Part shown: positions 63,727 through 64,000 of the stretch, in pieces | Numbering within the stretch: the first letter of the stretch is position 1 | Layout of the letters: every line of letters starts with the position of its first letter | Source: Manis javanica | Lineage: Eukaryota; Chordata; Mammalia; Pholidota; Manidae | DNA: 64,000 bases | Direction of reading: 5' to 3' | Assembly: GCF_040802235.1 (NCBI RefSeq) | Contig: NC_133167.1 | Coordinates: 16,856,501 to 16,920,500, forward strand | The notes under the pieces: generated by a model | What the model was told of the DNA's origin: nothing | Database searches by the model: none | The model's input: only the letters and a program-made list of their open reading frames with translations | Program-made: the position numbers and the translations under genes

Positions 63727-64000
63727 CTTCGTCTAGAGGCCAGTATTGCCAAGACAGGATGACCCGTGACCCCTCTTCCTCATTTTCTCTTGGTGTCTCC
63801 ATCCCAAGGCAGGTTTTTCTGTACTCACTACAGATCAGCTGAGATTCCCAGGTCCAGTGGTACAATTGGTAAATTTTCAGGAATTTCGTGAGTCAGTTAA
63901 AATAGGCCATGATAGGAATATTTACACCATGGAAATTGGTATACGCTAGAAACTAGGGTTCCTTTGGCCATGAGGAGCCACTTGTTAGAGCACACCACTG

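Overview
The window is nuclear DNA of a placental mammal. It has spliced genes with GT-AG introns, a CpG-island promoter, AATAAA signals, and many MIR, L2, L1 and hAT fossils. It carries the NHEJ1-IHH neighbourhood (human 2q35), both genes on the + strand. I see no Alu, B1/B2, bovine-type BovB/tRNA SINE or carnivore Can-SINE. Three L1 insertions share one lineage-type 3' UTR that I associate, from memory only, with pangolins; treat the species guess as weak. No bacterial, viral or CRISPR-type system is present.

Layout. 1-42967 is the 3' part of a very large NHEJ1 (XLF) intron with phase-0 junction. It has no coding exon I can recognise; it holds ancient repeats, three minus-strand L1 insertions with target-site duplications, a retroposed transcript tail, and several non-repeat stretches with dense transcription-factor motifs. 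42968-44263 holds the last three coding exons of NHEJ1 (100 C-terminal residues ending in the Ku-binding tail), followed by its 3' UTR. 44700-56200 is the NHEJ1-IHH intergenic region. 56240-57450 is a CpG island with the IHH promoter, 5' UTR and exon 1. 57081-62362 is the complete three-exon Indian hedgehog coding sequence (410 aa), with the 3' UTR and poly(A) signal to about 63150. The remainder is IHH downstream flank with a MER5A-like fossil.

How the parts relate. NHEJ1 encodes a repair factor unrelated to hedgehog signalling, but its large intron is known in human, mouse, dog and chicken work to host the long-range enhancers of IHH. The intron is therefore best read as the regulatory domain of IHH. 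Candidate elements here are a RUNX/E-box/forkhead/nuclear-receptor cluster (9830-9970), two homeodomain pairs sharing CTAATTAGGCC (6270 and 26684), a perfect MEF2/TATA-like site (13320), a PBX-HOX-like site (49471), and CTCF-like motifs that point toward each other from the intron (+) and from the IHH side (-). All regulatory calls are motif reading only.

Nothing here is a clearly new biological system. The most unusual sequence observations are a telomere-like G-quadruplex tract beside an NHEJ1 splice donor, a nested fossil (a still-open 200-codon L2 reverse-transcriptase frame broken by a transcript retrocopy and by an internally deleted L1), and an upstream ORF in the IHH leader.
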